Source: Bartonella grahamii subsp. shimonis
GTDB taxonomy: Bacteria > Pseudomonadota > Alphaproteobacteria > Rhizobiales > Rhizobiaceae
Direction of reading: 5' to 3'
NCBI RefSeq assembly: GCF_036327415.1
Contig: NZ_CP123961.1
Location: forward strand, 1,426,001 to 1,490,000
DNA: 64,000 nucleotides
Shown here: piece by piece, positions 39,591 through 48,755 of the stretch
How the letters are laid out: each line of letters starts with the position of its first letter
Position numbering within the stretch: the first letter of the stretch is position 1
Notes under the pieces: model-generated
The model's input: only the letters and a program-made list of their open reading frames with translations
Database searches by the model: none
Told to the model about the DNA's origin: nothing
Translations under genes and position numbers: made by a program

Positions 39591-40817
39591 TCAGTAGAGC
39601 TGTTTAGATGATTTCATTGGAAATATTTGCATAATTTTTTTGAATCCATAACCGGGATATATTCCTTCGCGCATAAATAAATTACGTAATGGTGAGAAAC
39701 TATGTAACAAACCAAGCCCAACGCTTCGTATGATATGAACAGGCAACATGTGAGAAAGTAGAGCAGAGTTAAGTGTATGAACAGCTCCGCTTCGGATTAA
39801 TATATCTGGTTTGCGGCATTTATTATAATGTTCAACAATCATTTCAGAGTTAGAATTGGATATTTTATTGGGTAAAATATCAATCAAAGTTTGGACATCA
39901 CGGAATCCTAAATTCAATCCCTGTGCCCCAATAGGGGGGAAAACATGAGCGGCTTCACCCACTAAAATTGTTCGATTAGCAGCAAAATGATGAGAAAGAA
40001 GTCCTGAAAGCGGCCATGCTTGAATTGATGTTTCTAAGCTTAGCTTTCCAAGCATTGATTGCATTTGGTTTTCGATCATTTTTGCAATTGCTTTTGGTTC
40101 TATATTCAATAATTCCTCAGCACGAGAAGGATGAACAACCCATACAAGACTAGATCTTCGCCCTGGTAGTGGAACCTGTGTAAATGGACCATGTTCTGTA
40201 TGAAATTCGGTTGATGTATTTTGATGAGAAAACTCATGAGAAAAGTTGAGAACAAGTGCTTTTTGTGGATAACTCCACTGTTTGACACTTATCCCTGCTG
40301 CGGCACGTGTAAGAGAGTGACGTCCATCAGCTGCTACAACAAGTGCTGCTTGAATGACTTTACGATCAGCAAGAGTAATACATACATGATTTTTTGTGTG
40401 ATGAAAAGATTTAGCTGCAGAAACAAATCTTGTAATATTGGGCGTATGTGTAACAGCATCGACTAAAGCACTGTTCAATTTTACATTAGGTATATTGTAG
40501 CCAAAAGCTTTTTCACCAATTTCAGCAGAAGAAAAATGCACCGTAGGAGCATGCACAATTCTAGAAGTTATATCTATAATTCTCATGTACGATAAAGCAG
40601 CGGCATGTTTTTGAAGATTATTCCAAATATTGAGTTTTTGAAGCGTGCGTATTGCAGGCATCATAAGAGCAGTTGTCCGTAACTCATCTGTATGAGCAGG
40701 GGGGCCAACAAGAAAAACAGAAAGCCCCTCACGTGCAAGACTCAGTGCTGCTAACATTCCGACAGGACCTGCACCAATAACAGCAATATCTTTATGCTCT
40801 TTCTTTTCAAATATCAC
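39591..40817 (-). CDS. FAD-dependent ubiquinone hydroxylase, UbiH/UbiF/VisC family
   Basis: Flavin monooxygenase of 408 residues, probably hydroxylating the ring of a ubiquinone precursor at the inner membrane. The FAD-binding fold starts at 'IAVIGAGPVGMLAALSLA'; the second nucleotide motif is 'VVAADGRHSLTR', and the ribityl-binding stretch 'LVGEAAHVFPPIGAQGLNLG' is diagnostic of the UbiH family. The start is a GTG at 40817, with AAGG 11 bases before; no ATG lies closer than the middle of the FAD domain. Which ring position it hydroxylates cannot be read from sequence, so I give no symbol. Confidence 0.85.
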   Translation of the reverse strand: MIFEKKEHKDIAVIGAGPVGMLAALSLAREGLSVFLVGPPAHTDELRTTALMMPAIRTLQKLNIWNNLQKHAAALSYMRIIDITSRIVHAPTVHFSSAEIGEKAFGYNIPNVKLNSALVDAVTHTPNITRFVSAAKSFHHTKNHVCITLADRKVIQAALVVAADGRHSLTRAAAGISVKQWSYPQKALVLNFSHEFSHQNTSTEFHTEHGPFTQVPLPGRRSSLVWVVHPSRAEELLNIEPKAIAKMIENQMQSMLGKLSLETSIQAWPLSGLLSHHFAANRTILVGEAAHVFPPIGAQGLNLGFRDVQTLIDILPNKISNSNSEMIVEHYNKCRKPDILIRSGAVHTLNSALLSHMLPVHIIRSVGLGLLHSFSPLRNLFMREGIYPGYGFKKIMQIFPMKSSKQLY

Positions 40818-40999
40818 AACGATTTGAACCTTTATCTATTGAAAAAATATTTTAACATTTCCAAATGATCACTCTCTTTTTATTATATGAAGCTCTTCTA
40901 TTATAGTATGTAATAAATAATGCGATATAAAAAAGTAACCTTTTTATGATTTTTTAAAATGCTGAGTTATATCATCGGTAAAAAATGGCGTATTGATAG

Positions 41000-41812
41000 A
41001 TGGTTGAAGACTTTAAAAACGAGGATAAGAAAACCTTGAAACGTAAACTAACAAAGGAAATCAAAAAAAATGCTAAATTATTACGCCATAAAAAAGTAAC
41101 AATGCCACAAGCAAAGGCCTTTTCTGTTCATTTACTAACAGCTTCGGGATCATTTTTAGCGTTTCTTTCTCTTATATCAGCCTCTCAAAAAGAATGGACA
41201 GCTATGTTCTGTTGGCTTGGGCTTGCACTTCTCGTTGATGGTATAGATGGACCAATTGCACGCAAACTTGATGTTAAATACGTTCTTCCAACATGGTCTG
41301 GAGAGCTGTTAGATAATATTATTGATTATGTGACCTATGTCTTAATTCCTGCTTTTGCACTCTATCAAAGTGGTTTTATGGGGGTAGGGTTATCATTTTC
41401 ATTGAGTGCAATTATTGTTATTTCATCTGCTATTTATTATGCAGATACCAGCATGAAAACCAAAGAAAACTTTTTTAAAGGATTTCCTGTTGTTTGGAAT
41501 ATGATGATTTTTACACTTTTTGTCGTAAGACCCGGCGAGTGGTTTACTTTTATCATTATTGTTTTATCGGCGATTATATCTTTTTTGCCAATTTATTTTA
41601 TCCATCCGGTAAGAGTCCTTCGTTTACGGAGAATTAATTTTCCAATTTTTCTCTTATGGTGTTTTTTTGGTGTTTCTGCATTCTTTTATCAACTAGAGGC
41701 TCCCTATTGGGTTAAAATAGGAATTTCGGTAACAGGAATTTATATATATTGTATCGGTGCAATCATGCAAATGTTTCCTCAACTTGGGGTAAAAAATATA
41801 AAAAAACAATAA
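41000..41812 (+). CDS. pcs: Phosphatidylcholine synthase
   Basis: Integral membrane CDP-alcohol phosphatidyltransferase joining choline to CDP-diacylglycerol, the one-step route to phosphatidylcholine found in Rhizobiales. The 270 residues carry the motif 'DGIDGPIARK' followed by 'GELLDNIIDYVTYV', matching D-G-x2-A-R ... G-x3-D-x3-D of the family, and about seven hydrophobic helices from residue 45 on. The first 40 residues are Lys-rich and cytoplasmic. It precedes the ECH-family gene by 25 bases on the same strand. The route depends on host choline, which suits a host-associated life. Confidence 0.92.
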   Translation: MVEDFKNEDKKTLKRKLTKEIKKNAKLLRHKKVTMPQAKAFSVHLLTASGSFLAFLSLISASQKEWTAMFCWLGLALLVDGIDGPIARKLDVKYVLPTWSGELLDNIIDYVTYVLIPAFALYQSGFMGVGLSFSLSAIIVISSAIYYADTSMKTKENFFKGFPVVWNMMIFTLFVVRPGEWFTFIIIVLSAIISFLPIYFIHPVRVLRLRRINFPIFLLWCFFGVSAFFYQLEAPYWVKIGISVTGIYIYCIGAIMQMFPQLGVKNIKKQ

Positions 41813-41837
41813 ATAGTTGTTTTAAGAAGGGTATAAG

Positions 41838-42884
41838 ATGCAAATTGATTTTGGAGCAGATGATGATATTTCTTTTACGAAAGAAGGACGTGCTGGTCTT
41901 ATAAAGCTCACACGCCCTTCAGCATTAAATGCTCTTAATCAACGAATGGTTTCAGCTTTAAAAAAAGCTCTCAGGACATGGGAAACAGATGATAATGTTT
42001 CTTGTGTCTTAATTGAAGGAGAGGGGCGTGCTTTTTGTGCTGGTGGAGATGTTGTAGAAATCTACCATATGGGAAAAAGCGCTTCTGCTTGTCAATACTT
42101 TAGTGATGAATATAGTCTAAATGCTTATATCAAACGTTTTTCAAAGCCCTACATTTCTTTCTTAAACGGTATTTGGATGGGAGGAGGGGTAGGTATTTCT
42201 CTCTATGGTTCGCATCGAATTGTTACAGAAAATACAGTTTTTGCTATGCCAGAAGGTGCTATTGGATTTTTTCCAGATGTAGGTGCAAGTTTTTTCTTAC
42301 CATCTCTTCCCAATCATTTTGGCATCTATCTTGCATTAACAGGCGCACGTATAAAGTGGGGAGATTGCTTAAATTTGGGATTAGCAACACACGCCGTTGC
42401 TGAAATTGAATTCGATATGATTAGAAAAGCTGTTATTGAGCAAGGAGATCCTACTTTAGCTTTAAACGAGCGAGCAATTACAAAAGACTATGAAACGAGT
42501 CATGAAATACGTTGTATTATTAACACTTGTTTTAGTGCCCATACCTTAGAAGAATGTCTTGAGTTGCTACATAAAAAAAGTAATGAAGGTATTTTATTTG
42601 CTAAAGAATGTTATGATATTTTGCAGTCACGTTCTCCGATAAGTTTAAAAGTTATCTGGAGACAAATGAAACAAAATTCATCTCAAACATTGGAAGATTG
42701 TATGAAAATTGAAAACCGCATTGCACATCATATGATTAATTCACATGATTTTCATGAAGGTATACGTGCTATGTTAATCGATAAGGATAAAAACCCGCAA
42801 TGGCAGCCAGATAAACTTTCAAATGTGACAGATAAAATGGTAGATTCTTACTTCCAACCTGTTGAGCAAGAGTTATTATTGTGA
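41838..42884 (+). CDS. Enoyl-CoA hydratase/isomerase family, 3-hydroxyisobutyryl-CoA hydrolase-like
   Basis: A crotonase-fold protein of 348 residues, longer than a plain enoyl-CoA hydratase (about 260) and fitting the ECH_2 group of valine degradation. The CoA oxyanion segments are 'GEGRAFCAGGDVVEIY' (from about residue 65) and 'WMGGGVGISLYGSHRIVTEN'; 'MPEGAIGFFPDVGASFFLP' contains the catalytic Glu and Asp region typical of 3-hydroxyisobutyryl-CoA hydrolases. AAGAAGGG lies upstream of the ATG. Its stop overlaps the GTG of the next gene by four bases. Whether the rest of valine degradation is retained cannot be seen. Confidence 0.85.
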   Translation: MQIDFGADDDISFTKEGRAGLIKLTRPSALNALNQRMVSALKKALRTWETDDNVSCVLIEGEGRAFCAGGDVVEIYHMGKSASACQYFSDEYSLNAYIKRFSKPYISFLNGIWMGGGVGISLYGSHRIVTENTVFAMPEGAIGFFPDVGASFFLPSLPNHFGIYLALTGARIKWGDCLNLGLATHAVAEIEFDMIRKAVIEQGDPTLALNERAITKDYETSHEIRCIINTCFSAHTLEECLELLHKKSNEGILFAKECYDILQSRSPISLKVIWRQMKQNSSQTLEDCMKIENRIAHHMINSHDFHEGIRAMLIDKDKNPQWQPDKLSNVTDKMVDSYFQPVEQELLL

Positions 42885-43294
42885 AAAATAATTCACGCAA
42901 ACGGATTTCAAAAATAAATTTAATCTATAATTGTTATTTACGGCTTTTAGCACTTATTTGCTTAGTCCTAGGTATTTGTTATTGGATACGCCTTGTTGGT
43001 GTTTTTCCAGGTATTCTATGGCGTTTTGATCTTATGCCTTGGCAGTGGCAATTTGCATCAGCTATATTGGCTATTCTCTATCCTATTGCCTTAGTTGGAC
43101 TTTGGATGTATTCACTATGGGGTATCATTGTGTGGTGTATTGCAACATTGATTGAAGCAATAACAATATATTATTCCGATTTTATTTATCAGCCATTTAT
43201 ACCATTATTTCATGGAATATTATTTTTAGCTTTTATAATACTACAAATTATGATGATTTTTTTAAAAAGAATAAAAAATAAAAAAACATTGTGA
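42881..43294 (+). CDS. Small integral membrane protein (DUF6163-like)
   Basis: 137 residues with four hydrophobic segments (about 17-38, 55-78, 82-102 and 106-128) and a Lys/Arg-rich start and end. The 'RLVGVFPGILWRFDLMPWQW' stretch between the first two helices resembles a conserved Rhizobiales membrane protein found beside the ECH-family gene. The start is GTG at 42881, overlapping the upstream stop by four bases (GTGA), so translation is coupled. Function unknown. A bidirectional hairpin follows. Confidence 0.7.
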   Translation: MKNNSRKRISKINLIYNCYLRLLALICLVLGICYWIRLVGVFPGILWRFDLMPWQWQFASAILAILYPIALVGLWMYSLWGIIVWCIATLIEAITIYYSDFIYQPFIPLFHGILFLAFIILQIMMIFLKRIKNKKTL

Positions 43295-43334
43295 TTGAAA
43301 TTTTCGAGCCAGAATAACAAGCTCGATTTTCAAT
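43294..43334. terminator. Candidate bidirectional terminator
   Basis: An imperfect inverted repeat, ATTGAAATTTTCGAGC at 43294-43309 and GCTCGATTTTCAAT at 43321-43334, with 11 bases between. It lies between the convergent membrane-protein gene (plus) and lipoprotein gene (minus). The arms differ by two bases, and no long T run follows on either side. Confidence 0.5.
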
Positions 43335-43371
43335 CTTACTTAACTTAAAAGACCATCAGGTCATAAAGTTT

Positions 43372-43719
43372 TTAAAAGTAGCTCATTCCATAAAGTTCCA
43401 TAATATATATTATGCGATAAAACGATGCTGAAATCTCATTACTTTCATTTGATTTTACATCCATAAAAAACAAAGCAGGTACAAATACAACACTTGCTGC
43501 TGCTAAAGCCACGTTTTTATTTCTTGCTTTAGAACGCTCTGCAATTGTATCATTAATCTGACGTTTATTAGCAAAAAACTCTCGTTGAATATCGGCACAA
43601 CTCATTGATCCGTCATGTATCGTTGTCGTTGAAATATTTTTTTCTAAACGCCCTCCACATGCTGTCAAGGAAACCGCTAAAACCACAATACATACACCCC
43701 GCTTAAAGTTCTTATACAT
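43372..43719 (-). CDS. Small lipoprotein of unknown function
   Basis: 115 residues. The signal peptide ends in a lipobox 'SLTAC', so Cys21 should be lipid-modified. After it comes 'MSCADIQREFFANKRQINDT' and a hydrophobic 'AASVVFVPALFFMDVKS' segment, a layout shared by a group of small Rhizobiales lipoproteins. Residues after about 95 ('YRIIYIMELYGMSYF') are not as conserved-looking and may be a shifted end. GAGG lies six bases before the ATG. It stands alone between two gene groups. Confidence 0.7.
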   Translation of the reverse strand: MYKNFKRGVCIVVLAVSLTACGGRLEKNISTTTIHDGSMSCADIQREFFANKRQINDTIAERSKARNKNVALAAASVVFVPALFFMDVKSNESNEISASFYRIIYIMELYGMSYF

Positions 43720-43823
43720 AAAATCCTCATTTTTGACATAAAAAAAACTAATTATGTTAAAAATGAAATAAAGGATAAATTTAAAAGTATTTTATTTAAC
43801 TTAAAATATCGCCCATAATAAGC

Positions 43824-44633
43824 TTACACATCTGTTTCAAAAGTAAAACCTTGATATGCAGGTTTTACATAGGATGGAACATAATTTATAACCTTGTTGT
43901 AATCCAACGATCTGTCCATATGTGTAAGTATTGCTTGTTTTGGCATTAAATATTCTATCCATTGTAATGCTTGATCAACAGAAAAATGACTCGGATGGGA
44001 TTTAAATTGAAGAGCTTCAATAATGAGAACATCCAAATCCATTAATTTGGATAAAGTTTTTTCAGGAAATTCACTAACATCCGTACAATAGGCAACATTC
44101 CCAATCCGAAAACCTAAGGAATGAATGTTTCCGTGGTGTTGTAAATGTGTATTGACGCTTATTGCTCCGCCCTGCCCCTGAATAATAAATTGGCTATCTT
44201 CATTGATAAGATGCTCTTTTAAAATGGGAGAATAAGATGAATCTTTTGGTGTTTGAAAACAATATCCGAAAGCACTTTTGAGATGCTCTAGTGTAAATCT
44301 GTCGGCATAAATATCTATTAAACATTTTTGTGCAAGTGCATAGCTGCGTAAATCATCGATACCATGGATATGGTCTGCATGAGAATGCGTATAAAGAGCA
44401 GCATCAAGATGGCTTACACGCGCATCAATCATTTGTGAGCGAAAATCTGGACCTGTATCAATAACGATCGTTGTTTTGTCTCCTGAAGGTTTAATACGTT
44501 CAACTAATAAAGAACTTCTGTAACGTTTATTTTTAGGGTTATTCGGATCACATGTTCCCCAATCACCATTGGGTCGTGGCACTCCTGGAGAAGGACCACA
44601 ACCTAATATTGTAAATCGGTATTGATCACACAT
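43824..44633 (-). CDS. MBL-fold metallo-hydrolase, PhnP-like
   Basis: A metallo-beta-lactamase-fold hydrolase of 269 residues with the metal motif 'THSHADHIHGIDDLR' near residue 78, an N-terminal 'LGCGPSPGVPRPNGDWG' loop typical of the PhnP group, and later 'YCTDVSEFPE' and 'ILTHMD' supplying more ligands. PhnP acts on cyclic phosphodiesters in phosphonate breakdown, but no phosphonate genes are here; in Rhizobiales this gene regularly sits behind tatD, and its substrate is unproven. Ten bases separate it from tatD upstream, and it ends the operon. Confidence 0.85.
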   Translation of the reverse strand: MCDQYRFTILGCGPSPGVPRPNGDWGTCDPNNPKNKRYRSSLLVERIKPSGDKTTIVIDTGPDFRSQMIDARVSHLDAALYTHSHADHIHGIDDLRSYALAQKCLIDIYADRFTLEHLKSAFGYCFQTPKDSSYSPILKEHLINEDSQFIIQGQGGAISVNTHLQHHGNIHSLGFRIGNVAYCTDVSEFPEKTLSKLMDLDVLIIEALQFKSHPSHFSVDQALQWIEYLMPKQAILTHMDRSLDYNKVINYVPSYVKPAYQGFTFETDV

Positions 44634-44643
44634 ATCTTTTGCC

Positions 44644-45417
44644 TTATTTCATTTTGCTAAATAAACGAAAAGCATTACGCGTTGTTATTTGAGCTGTTTC
44701 TTCAATGCTTAAGCCAATTATTTCAGCCAAAACAGCTGCTGTATAGCATACAAAAGATGGTTCATTTGTTTTTCCCCGATGGGGACTAGGTGCTAAGAAT
44801 GGAGCATCTGTTTCCACTAACAAATGCTCATGGGGCACAATTTTTGCTATTTCACGGATTTCAAGTGCGTTTTTAAAAGTAAGAATACCTGAAAAAGAAA
44901 TATAACCACCAAGTTCAATTCCAGCACGAGCAAGTTGCATTCCAGACGAATAACAATGAAGGATAAAGGGAAAAGCTCCTTCCTTTATCTGTTCACGTAA
45001 TATTTTCTCCATATCGATATCGGCATTGCGTGAATGTATAACAAGAGGAATCTGTGTTTCTCGAGAAGCAATGATATGTTCTTGAAAAACTTTCTTTTGC
45101 TCTTCTGGTGTAGAATAATCATAATGATAATCAAGCCCCCCTTCCCCAAACGCAACAATTTTAGGGTGATTCGAGAACTTTATAAGTTCTTCCGCTGTAA
45201 TATTTTGTTCTTCATGCGCATGATTGGGGTGTGTTCCAACGGAACAAAAGACTTGATCATAGCTTTGCGCAATGGCTAACAGCTTATCTAACTTATGAAC
45301 ATGGGTTGAAATTGTTACCATACGTTTAACATCAGCATCTAAAGCCCGTTGGATAACATTATCCAAATCTTGTGAAAAATCTTCAAAATCAAGATGACAA
45401 TGTGTATCAATCAACAT
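44644..45417 (-). CDS. TatD-family metal-dependent hydrolase
   Basis: A TIM-barrel metal hydrolase of 257 residues, of the TatD DNase group (3'-5' nuclease or D-aminoacyl related activities reported for members). Visible: 'DTHCHLDFEDF' near the start, 'AFGEGGLDYHYD', 'PLVIHSRNAD', 'FILHCYSSG', and 'LLVETDAPFLAPSPHRGK' near the end, all the expected metal-ligand segments. The start overlaps the end of metG by 11 bases, so it belongs to the tmk-holB-metG operon. Confidence 0.9.
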   Translation of the reverse strand: MLIDTHCHLDFEDFSQDLDNVIQRALDADVKRMVTISTHVHKLDKLLAIAQSYDQVFCSVGTHPNHAHEEQNITAEELIKFSNHPKIVAFGEGGLDYHYDYSTPEEQKKVFQEHIIASRETQIPLVIHSRNADIDMEKILREQIKEGAFPFILHCYSSGMQLARAGIELGGYISFSGILTFKNALEIREIAKIVPHEHLLVETDAPFLAPSPHRGKTNEPSFVCYTAAVLAEIIGLSIEETAQITTRNAFRLFSKMK

Positions 45418-46966
45418 GATGAGTATCTTCTTTCTTCAAGACGTAACGAGGAAAAATTGGTTCTGGTGGTGGAAGATCAAGTCCTTCTTGAATTTTTGAA
45501 TGGCTTATATGATACAATAACCGATCATCTTCAGCAACCGCAAGGCTATCAAGAAGCCTCGCTGCTGATTGGGGTATGAAAGGCAAAAGCATAATTCCTA
45601 TTCTCCGCAAGATTTCTACAGTTATATAAAGAACTGTAGAAAATCGTTCTCGATCATTTTTACGTAAGGTCCAAGGTTGTTCGTTGGCAAAATAGCGATT
45701 GGCATCTGCTACAATTGAAAAAATAGCTGAAAGTGCTAAATGCATACTATAAGAAGACATAGCTTGGTGTACAGTTTCAAGTACGTGAAGAGATTGTTCT
45801 AAAAGCTGTTTATCTTGAGCTAAAAATGAAGTTGCTCTAGGGACTTTTGCATCACAATTTTTGGCAATCATAGACAAACAACGCTGTGCTAAATTACCAA
45901 GATCATTAGCAAGATCAGCATTAATACGGTTCACAAGGCTTTCATGACTATAACTACCATCTTGTCCGAATGGCACTTCACGGAGAAGGAAATAACGGAC
46001 CTGATCAAGACCATAATGATCAACCATTTTAAAAGGATCAACGACATTTCCAATAGATTTTGACATTTTGGCACCACGGTTAAGTAAAAAACCATGTGCA
46101 AAAATATTTTTAGGCAATTCAATTCCAGCAGACATTAAAAATGCCGGCCAATAGACTGCATGAAAACGAATAATATCCTTACCAATAATATGCGTATTTG
46201 CAGGCCAAAAATCACATTTTTTTGAATTTTCATTGAAAAAACCAATTGCTGATAGATAATTTGTAAGCGCATCAACCCAGACATACATCACGTGCTTTGG
46301 ATTCTCAGGAACAGCAACTCCCCAGTTAAAACTTGCGCGTGAAATAGAGATATCTTTTAAACCTGATTTGATAAAACTTATAATTTCATTACGCCGCTCA
46401 AATGGAGCAATAAAATCAGGATGTTTTTCATAATATTCAAGAAGAGCCTTTTCATAATGAGAAAGTCTAAAAAAATAACTTTCTTCTTCATTCCATTCAA
46501 CTGGAGAGCCTAATTCCTTCTCACGACGGATGTTATCTGGTCCAATTTCCGTATCTTTTTCTTCATAATAGGCTTCTTGGCGAACCGAATACCACCCCGT
46601 ATAACGACCGAGATAAATATCGCCATTTGCTTCCATCTTTTTCCAAATTTCTTGACAAGCTTGATAATGGCGTTTTTCTGTCGTACGGATAAAATCATCG
46701 TTAGAACAATTTAATACTGCAAGCATTTTTTGAAACACAGCACTATTACGATCTGCAAGTTGCTGAGGTGTCACGCCTAATGCTGCTGCGGTTTGTTGCA
46801 TCTTTAGACCATGCTCATCTGTACCAGAAAGAAAAAATACATTTTTTCCGTTTAATCGTTGAAAGCGGGCTAAGACATCGCTTGCAATTGCACTATAGGC
46901 ATGTCCAATATGTGGAGCACCATTAGGATAAAAAATGGGAGTTGTTATGTAATATGTGTCACGCAT
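45407..46966 (-). CDS. metG: Methionyl-tRNA synthetase
   Basis: Class I synthetase of 519 residues charging tRNA-Met. The HIGH motif is H19-I-G-H22 in 'NGAPHIGHAYS', and the KMSKS loop is 'AKMSKSIGN' near residue 300. The connective domain lacks the Cys knuckles of the zinc-binding type, and there is no C-terminal EMAP-like extension, both as in the short alphaproteobacterial form. The frame is open to 47011, but the ATG at 46966 (MRDTYYITTP) matches the family start. It lies 76 bases after holB and overlaps tatD by 11. Confidence 0.94.
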   Translation of the reverse strand: MRDTYYITTPIFYPNGAPHIGHAYSAIASDVLARFQRLNGKNVFFLSGTDEHGLKMQQTAAALGVTPQQLADRNSAVFQKMLAVLNCSNDDFIRTTEKRHYQACQEIWKKMEANGDIYLGRYTGWYSVRQEAYYEEKDTEIGPDNIRREKELGSPVEWNEEESYFFRLSHYEKALLEYYEKHPDFIAPFERRNEIISFIKSGLKDISISRASFNWGVAVPENPKHVMYVWVDALTNYLSAIGFFNENSKKCDFWPANTHIIGKDIIRFHAVYWPAFLMSAGIELPKNIFAHGFLLNRGAKMSKSIGNVVDPFKMVDHYGLDQVRYFLLREVPFGQDGSYSHESLVNRINADLANDLGNLAQRCLSMIAKNCDAKVPRATSFLAQDKQLLEQSLHVLETVHQAMSSYSMHLALSAIFSIVADANRYFANEQPWTLRKNDRERFSTVLYITVEILRRIGIMLLPFIPQSAARLLDSLAVAEDDRLLYHISHSKIQEGLDLPPPEPIFPRYVLKKEDTHHVD

Positions 46967-47042
46967 GTCATACTCGTTATAAAACGCTATAAATAAAAGA
47001 TATAATGACATAACGTCTGTTCATCACATTGTCACGGAAAAA

Positions 47043-48086
47043 CTAATCCTCATGAATGATCTTATGAACTTTAAAAAGTAAGTTAATAACAAACTGCTTT
47101 TTATCGAGATTAAACAGTTGTATTTCCTCTATTTCTTGATGAATCTCCTGCCATTTTTTAGCATATTTTTTTGAGAGAAATAAATCTCCCTTTTCAACGA
47201 GCATGATAGCTTTTTTTTGAATTTTATTAAGAATTTCATCACAAAATTGTTGAAATTGGAATGTAGAAGAAGCAGATGAAAATGTTTGTGCAAGAGTGTG
47301 TACAGTCGTTGCGTTACAAATTGGTTTCTCTAGGAGAGCATCAATTGTTTTAATAATTTCAAGACCGCCATGGCAAATAAGTAAAGCAGCTTTTCGAGGA
47401 CTTCCTTTGGATTTTTTAACAATCATTTCAATTGTTTTCTCATCAGGTAAATCCTGATTGGCGAAAATATGTGTAATAACTTTTTTCATTTCATCGTTAT
47501 TCAACGGACGAAAAGAAATTTTTTGACACCGAGAATGGATTGTTGGAAGCAATTTTCCTGAAGAATGCGCGATAATAACAAATAACGTTTTTGTAGGTGG
47601 TTCTTCAAGTATTTTGAGAATTGCATTTGCTGCATTTCTATTCATATCATCTGCAGAATCAATAATAACAATACGCCATCCATTATCTTGCGATGTTCGG
47701 CTTAAAAAATGCATAATATCACGAATATCATCAACAAGTATTCCTGTTTTAAACTTTTGCGTTTTTACATCAAATCGACGTGAAATATATAAAAGACCAG
47801 GGTGGCTTCCTTGTGTAATTTGGCGCCATGGAGTAGAATAAGGATCGGGTTTCAAGAAAGCCCCCTGTTGAGAACTTAAAATGTTCCAAGCAAGATGAAA
47901 GGCTAATGTAGCCTTTCCGATCCCATACTCTCCTTCAAATAATAATGCATGATGCAAACGCTCTTCTTTAAGCATTTGTGTCAAAAAATGACGAACATCC
48001 TCATGACCAAAGACAACACTATTCTGGGACGGTGATAAAATTGTATCAATATCATCATATTGGCGTAAGATATTTACATTACTCAT
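47043..48086 (-). CDS. holB: DNA polymerase III delta prime subunit
   Basis: Clamp-loader subunit of 347 residues working with DnaX and HolA. The AAA+ part starts at 'VVFGHEDVRHFL'; the P-loop reads 'EGEYGIGKATLAF', with Ala where a Thr/Ser is usual, in line with delta prime being a poor or non-ATPase; the sensor region is 'IDSADDMNRNAANAILKILE' and 'SRCQKISF'. The ATG at 48086 overlaps the tmk stop by four bases (ATGA), and is preferred to the more distant start at 48116. Confidence 0.9.
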   Translation of the reverse strand: MSNVNILRQYDDIDTILSPSQNSVVFGHEDVRHFLTQMLKEERLHHALLFEGEYGIGKATLAFHLAWNILSSQQGAFLKPDPYSTPWRQITQGSHPGLLYISRRFDVKTQKFKTGILVDDIRDIMHFLSRTSQDNGWRIVIIDSADDMNRNAANAILKILEEPPTKTLFVIIAHSSGKLLPTIHSRCQKISFRPLNNDEMKKVITHIFANQDLPDEKTIEMIVKKSKGSPRKAALLICHGGLEIIKTIDALLEKPICNATTVHTLAQTFSSASSTFQFQQFCDEILNKIQKKAIMLVEKGDLFLSKKYAKKWQEIHQEIEEIQLFNLDKKQFVINLLFKVHKIIHED

Positions 48087-48727
48087 GAAAGTTGATCCAA
48101 CAATAGCTGATGACAAATATTTTTTATTTGATGTGCAATGGCTTCCACTGAGCCAGTGGCGTCAATGACTCGAAATCTATGGGGTTCCTGTTTGGCCAAT
48201 CGAAGAAAAGCTTGACGCCTTTGTTCTTGAATTTCTAACTGATCTTTTTCAAAATAATCAATTTCTTCTGTTCTTTTTCTTCGTAAATTTGCACGCTTCA
48301 TACCACACATTGCTGGCATATCTAATAAAAATGTTAAATGAGGAAAGATACCATTGAGCGCAATACACTCTAAAACAGAAAGAAGAGAAGAACTGACTGT
48401 ATCATTGAGACCTTGATAAACGCGTGTAGAATCAATAAAGCGGTCACATAAAACGATTTTACCTTTTTGCAAAGCAGGTGCGATAACCTCGGTCATATGG
48501 TCGACACGTGCTGCTGTAAACAAAACAGTTTCAATCAACGGCCCATACTGTTGCACCTGTCCCGACAACAAAATATGCCGGATTGCTTCTGCTCCTGGCG
48601 TTCCTCCTGGTTCTCGTGTTGTGACAACATCATAACCTTGGTGAGAGAGAGACTCAGCAAGTAAAGAAATCTGCACCGTTTTTCCTACCCCGTCCCCTCC
48701 TTCGAATGTAATAAAATAGCCTGACAC
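48083..48727 (-). CDS. tmk: Thymidylate kinase
   Basis: Phosphorylates dTMP to dTDP; 214 residues from a GTG at 48727. The P-loop is 'FEGGDGVGKTVQ' just after the start, followed by the 'TREPGGTPGAEAIR' and 'DRFIDSTRVYQG' motifs and a lid region 'RKRTEEIDYFE'. The longer frame to a TTG at 48781 would overlap the dac gene, while AAGG lies six bases before the GTG, giving the family-like 'SGYFITFEGG' start. It forms an operon with dac upstream and holB downstream. Confidence 0.93.
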   Translation of the reverse strand: MSGYFITFEGGDGVGKTVQISLLAESLSHQGYDVVTTREPGGTPGAEAIRHILLSGQVQQYGPLIETVLFTAARVDHMTEVIAPALQKGKIVLCDRFIDSTRVYQGLNDTVSSSLLSVLECIALNGIFPHLTFLLDMPAMCGMKRANLRRKRTEEIDYFEKDQLEIQEQRRQAFLRLAKQEPHRFRVIDATGSVEAIAHQIKNICHQLLLDQLS

Positions 48728-48755
48728 GTATGACCTTAACCTTATTAGCGTGTAA